From: Xanthobacteraceae bacterium | Lineage (GTDB): Bacteria; Pseudomonadota; Alphaproteobacteria; Rhizobiales; Xanthobacteraceae | NCBI GenBank assembly: GCA_022841625.1 | Contig: JALHRD010000007.1 | Location: 1 to 64,000 of the forward strand | DNA length: 64,000 nt | Direction: 5' to 3' | In this document: positions 61,694 through 64,000 of the stretch, piece after piece | Numbering within the stretch: the first letter of the stretch is position 1 | Layout: each line of letters begins with the position of its first letter | Position numbers and translations under genes: made by a program | Notes under the pieces: generated by a model | What the model was told of the DNA's origin: nothing | Database searches by the model: none | Seen by the model: the letters and a program-made list of their open reading frames with translations, nothing else

Positions 61694-62167
61694 ATGGCGG
61701 GCATTCAATCCAGAAGCTTAAATTGGAGCCCTAGCGTTCCAGCCTGGCGGCAGATGGAAGTGTGGCGGCAAAAGCAGGCCGCCCGTACTGAAAATGCCAT
61801 TTCCAACATTTCGGTACTAGGCGATGCCCTCGGCGCGGCGATGGTTAACCAGACGGCCGGCACCGGCGAGTTGATGTCGAAAATCGCCATTGAACGTTTG
61901 CAGACCAAGCCCGATACCAAGGCTGCGGTCGACAAGCTGCGAGCTTATGTCGCGGTCGTTGAGGCCGGCGGCTACACCGCAGCCAGCAAGAAGCTCGGCA
62001 AACGTGAGTCGGAACTGAAAACGCAAGTGGAGCAGCTCGAATCGCAGGTTGGCCGCCCGATCTTTGTGCGTGGGGCCAGCACCATGAAGCTCACCTTGGA
62101 CGGTCAGAAATTGATGGTTTATGCGCGCGAAATGATCCGGCGTGACGCGCTGGCTGAGAATGGATGA
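61694..62167 (+). CDS. protein with a LysR-type DNA-binding domain fused to a short motility-linked N-terminus
   Basis: A 157-residue protein. Residues 1-75 (QMEVWRQKQAARTENAISNI, ALGAAMVNQTAGTGELMSKI) have the helical, Gln/Asn/Ala-rich look of small proteins found beside flagellar or YjfB-like genes in Bradyrhizobium. Residues 80-152 are an almost complete LysR-type winged helix (LRAYVAVVEAGGYTAASKKLG, ESELKTQVEQLESQVG, PIFVRGASTMKLTLDG). There is no effector domain. The ATG at 61694 follows TAGGGGATC. It precedes a YjfB-like gene by 53 bp. Confidence 0.82.
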   Translation: MAGIQSRSLNWSPSVPAWRQMEVWRQKQAARTENAISNISVLGDALGAAMVNQTAGTGELMSKIAIERLQTKPDTKAAVDKLRAYVAVVEAGGYTAASKKLGKRESELKTQVEQLESQVGRPIFVRGASTMKLTLDGQKLMVYAREMIRRDALAENG

Positions 62168-62220
62168 CCAATCTTTCTTTGCAACCGCCGGCAGTCGGCA
62201 AACCTTAAGTATCGTGCGTC

Positions 62221-62418
62221 ATGGAACCAGCGCTCATCAATAGCCTCATCTCCGCCCGTGCAGGGCAAACGCAGATGGCCGTGGCCGCGAAAATGATGCG
62301 CATGAATGCGGACGCCGCTGCATCGATCGTGCAGGTGATCGAAGCCGCGCAGCAGAACTTGAATCGCCTCGCCAATGTCGCGTCCGGCATCGGCGGCAAT
62401 CTCGATATTTCAACCTGA
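62221..62418 (+). CDS. YjfB-like putative motility protein
   Basis: A 65-residue protein resembling the YjfB putative motility family: PALINSLISARAGQTQMAVAA, KMMRMNADAAASIVQVIEAA. The order of a short amphipathic N-terminus, a Met/Ala-rich middle and an end NVASGIGG matches that group. No signal peptide or membrane helix. Found just after the LysR-domain protein and facing tlpA. Confidence 0.75.
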   Translation: MEPALINSLISARAGQTQMAVAAKMMRMNADAAASIVQVIEAAQQNLNRLANVASGIGGNLDIST

Positions 62419-62428
62419 TCTTGCGGAA

Positions 62429-63091
62429 CTACGGCTCGACCCGGCCGAGCGCCGCGCCAACAAGCTTGAGCGCGTCTTCGCTCGCCCATTCCGCTGGCCC
62501 CGCCAAATTGCCGATTTCGCAGCCGGCCGGATCGACCAGAATTGTGGTCGGCATGCCCCAGGCCTTGCCGACCTGCTTGAGGTCGATGAAGACCTTCGAA
62601 GTCGGGTCGGCATAATAGGCTAAACGTTCGATCCCGACTTCTTTGAGCCAAGCGCGCGGCTTTTGGAGTTCGCGGGTGTCGATATTGACCGCGACCACCT
62701 CGAAATCGGCGCCGCCAAGCTTGGCCTGCAATTCGTCAAGCGCCGGCATTTCCTTGCGGCAGGGCAGGCACCAGGTGGCCCATAGATTGAACAACACCGT
62801 GCGGCCGCGCCAATCGGAAAGCCGCCGATCGGTGCCATTGCCATCCTGGAAGGCCATATCGGGAAGCCGGATTGGCCGGCGGGCCGCGCTCATGGCGGCG
62901 ACCTCGCCGCGCGCAAAGGGCGCGATCCGCCGCGCCGTCTCGACGGTCGGCTGGCAGGCCGGGTCGATCGGCGGATTGCCTAGCAACAGGCTGATCCCGT
63001 ATACCCCCGCCAGCCCGACCGCCACGCCGGCAATGCCGCCGGCTAGGATCAGCGAAAGCCGCCATTTGGCTGGGTTTTGGGCGCTGGTCAT
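62429..63091 (-). CDS. tlpA: membrane-anchored thiol:disulfide oxidoreductase TlpA
   Basis: A 220-residue periplasmic thioredoxin-like protein with an N-terminal anchor (LSLILAGGIAGVAVGLAGVYG). The active site WCLPC has Cys108 and Cys111 (NLWATWCLPCRKEMP). Two further cysteines (PACQP near 46 and PAGCEIG near the end) fit the structural disulfide known for Bradyrhizobium TlpA, which is of similar length and acts in cytochrome oxidase maturation. ATG at 63091 is chosen because the anchor follows; it lies 27 bp from the divergent argH start. Confidence 0.94.
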   Translation of the reverse strand: MTSAQNPAKWRLSLILAGGIAGVAVGLAGVYGISLLLGNPPIDPACQPTVETARRIAPFARGEVAAMSAARRPIRLPDMAFQDGNGTDRRLSDWRGRTVLFNLWATWCLPCRKEMPALDELQAKLGGADFEVVAVNIDTRELQKPRAWLKEVGIERLAYYADPTSKVFIDLKQVGKAWGMPTTILVDPAGCEIGNLAGPAEWASEDALKLVGAALGRVEP

Positions 63092-63118
63092 GGTCGGTGA
63101 AACCTCGGTGGACGTATT

Positions 63119-64000
63119 ATGAGCAACAAGATGTGGGGCGGCCGGTTCGCCGACGGTCCCGATGCGATCATGGAGGACATTAACGCTTCCATCGATTTCG
63201 ATCGCCACCTCTACCGGCAGGACATCGCCGCCAGCAAGGCCCATGCCGCAATGCTGGGCAAGCGCGGTATTATCTCGGCCAATGATGCCGCCAAGATCGC
63301 GCAAGGTCTAAACACGATCCTGTCAGAAATCGAGAGCGGAAAATTGACCTTCAAGCGCGCGCTTGAAGACATCCATATGAATATTGAGAGCCGGCTCGCG
63401 GAGTTGATCGGGCCGGCGGCCGGGCGGTTGCACACCGCGCGCTCGCGCAACGACCAAGTGGCGACCGATTTCCGGCTTTGGGTGCGCGCCACCATCGATG
63501 CGATCGATGCCGCGCTCCTGGCGTATCAGCAGGCGCTTGCGGAAAAGGCGCTGGAGCACGCCGCAACCGTGATGCCGGGCTTTACGCATTTGCAGACCGC
63601 GCAGCCCGTCACCTTCGGTCATCATCTGCTGGCCTATGTCGAAATGGCGGCGCGGGACCGCGGCCGCTTCAAGGATGCGCGCAAGCGGCTCAACGAGTCG
63701 CCGCTCGGCGCGGCGGCACTGGCCGGCACAGCGTTTCCGATCGATCGCGCCATGACCTCCGACGCACTTGAATTCGATCGGCCAATGGCGAATTCGCTGG
63801 ATGCGGTCGCGGACCGCGACTTCGTGCTGGAGACGCTGGCGGCGGCTTCGATCGCCGCGGTGCATTTGTCGCGCTTCGCCGAGGAAATTGTGATCTGGAC
63901 CTCGCCATTGACCGGCCTGCTGACGCTGTCCGATCGGTTCACCACCGGTTCTTCAATCATGCCGCAGAAACGCAATCCGGATGCCGCGGAACTGGTGCGC
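63119..64000 (+). CDS. argH: argininosuccinate lyase, 5' part (runs off the window)
   Basis: The first 294 codons of argH, which splits argininosuccinate to arginine and fumarate. It begins [18 protein letters not shown], contains the conserved blocks [35 protein letters not shown] and [17 protein letters not shown], and reaches the fumarase-family signature [18 protein letters not shown] at the window edge. GGTGG precedes the ATG at 63119. The gene is intact as far as seen; the remaining third lies outside. Confidence 0.96.
   Translation, partial: MSNKMWGGRFADGPDAIMEDINASIDFDRHLYRQDIAASKAHAAMLGKRGIISANDAAKIAQGLNTILSEIESGKLTFKRALEDIHMNIESRLAELIGPAAGRLHTARSRNDQVATDFRLWVRATIDAIDAALLAYQQALAEKALEHAATVMPGFTHLQTAQPVTFGHHLLAYVEMAARDRGRFKDARKRLNESPLGAAALAGTAFPIDRAMTSDALEFDRPMANSLDAVADRDFVLETLAAASIAAVHLSRFAEEIVIWTSPLTGLLTLSDRFTTGSSIMPQKRNPDAAELVR

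Noticed and set aside
1-64000. CRISPR array, rRNA operon, insertion sequence or prophage
   Set aside because: No regularly spaced repeats, no rRNA-like sequence, and no transposase, integrase or phage structural gene was seen.

Overview
The window is a GC-rich, gene-dense piece of chromosome, almost certainly from an alphaproteobacterium of the order Hyphomicrobiales (Rhizobiales), close to the Bradyrhizobium/Xanthobacteraceae group. This is inferred from many tripartite tricarboxylate transporter (TTT/Bug) solute-binding proteins, an NdvA-like cyclic glucan exporter, a divergent tlpA/argH pair, a HIG1 twin-transmembrane protein, short PutA, GluQ-RS, and dispersed palindromic repeats. No species call is possible from the sequence alone.

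Layout. 0.1-2.8 kb: a MalK-type ABC ATPase, an alpha/beta hydrolase and a SnoaL-like protein on the plus strand. 2.8-7.8 kb: two orphan Bug proteins flanking an MHYT-PAS chemoreceptor and a CAP-domain lipoprotein. 7.9-8.6 kb: a probable toxin-antitoxin pair (MazF/PemK-like toxin, ribbon-helix-helix-like antitoxin). 8.8-18.7 kb (minus strand): a small conserved protein, an MFS permease, a complete tctA-tctB-tctC set, DUF924, a fatty-acyl-CoA synthetase, a CobW GTPase and a D-Ala-D-Ala carboxypeptidase. 18.9-30.6 kb: thiolase, serine hydrolase, NdvA-like exporter, LysR regulator facing an ABC substrate-binding protein, PutA, a His-rich exported protein and a DedA-like membrane protein.

30.6-40.1 kb is different in character. 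Genes are sparse at first, with structured intergenic DNA, an AT-rich block and very short genes, including a 50-residue and a 55-residue one. A four-gene cluster follows: mannose-6-phosphate isomerase, an 805-residue glycosyltransferase with an extra C-terminal region, a GH130 family enzyme and a PfkB sugar kinase. It looks like a self-contained mannoside synthesis and recycling module. The region ends near a tRNA-Leu(CAA).

40.2-64 kb returns to core-like genes: DsbB, HNH nuclease, carboxylesterase, AlkA, 3-hydroxyanthranilate dioxygenase, a DapA-family aldolase, GluQ-RS, a soluble hybrid histidine kinase, a GlsB-like protein, a YihY/BrkB protein, a second chemoreceptor, a probable methylsuccinyl-CoA dehydrogenase, a host-attachment-family protein, an amidohydrolase, a nucleotide-sugar-epimerase-like protein, HIG1 protein, PduO-type cobalamin adenosyltransferase, rhomboid protease, EtfB/EtfA, 3-hydroxybutyryl-CoA dehydrogenase, two GSTs, an ArsR/AHSA1 pair with a visible operator, two motility-linked small proteins, TlpA and the start of argH. 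The acyl-CoA dehydrogenase, ETF, hydroxyacyl-CoA dehydrogenase and B12 adenosyltransferase fit together in acyl-CoA and ethylmalonyl-CoA metabolism.

The most notable items are the mannoside module, a 72-bp repeat family whose one copy supplies the end of the kinase gene, a hairpin that may hide the ribosome site of gluQRS, a nested inverted-repeat locus at 30.8-31.0 kb, and a LysR-type DNA-binding domain attached to a motility-linked N-terminus.
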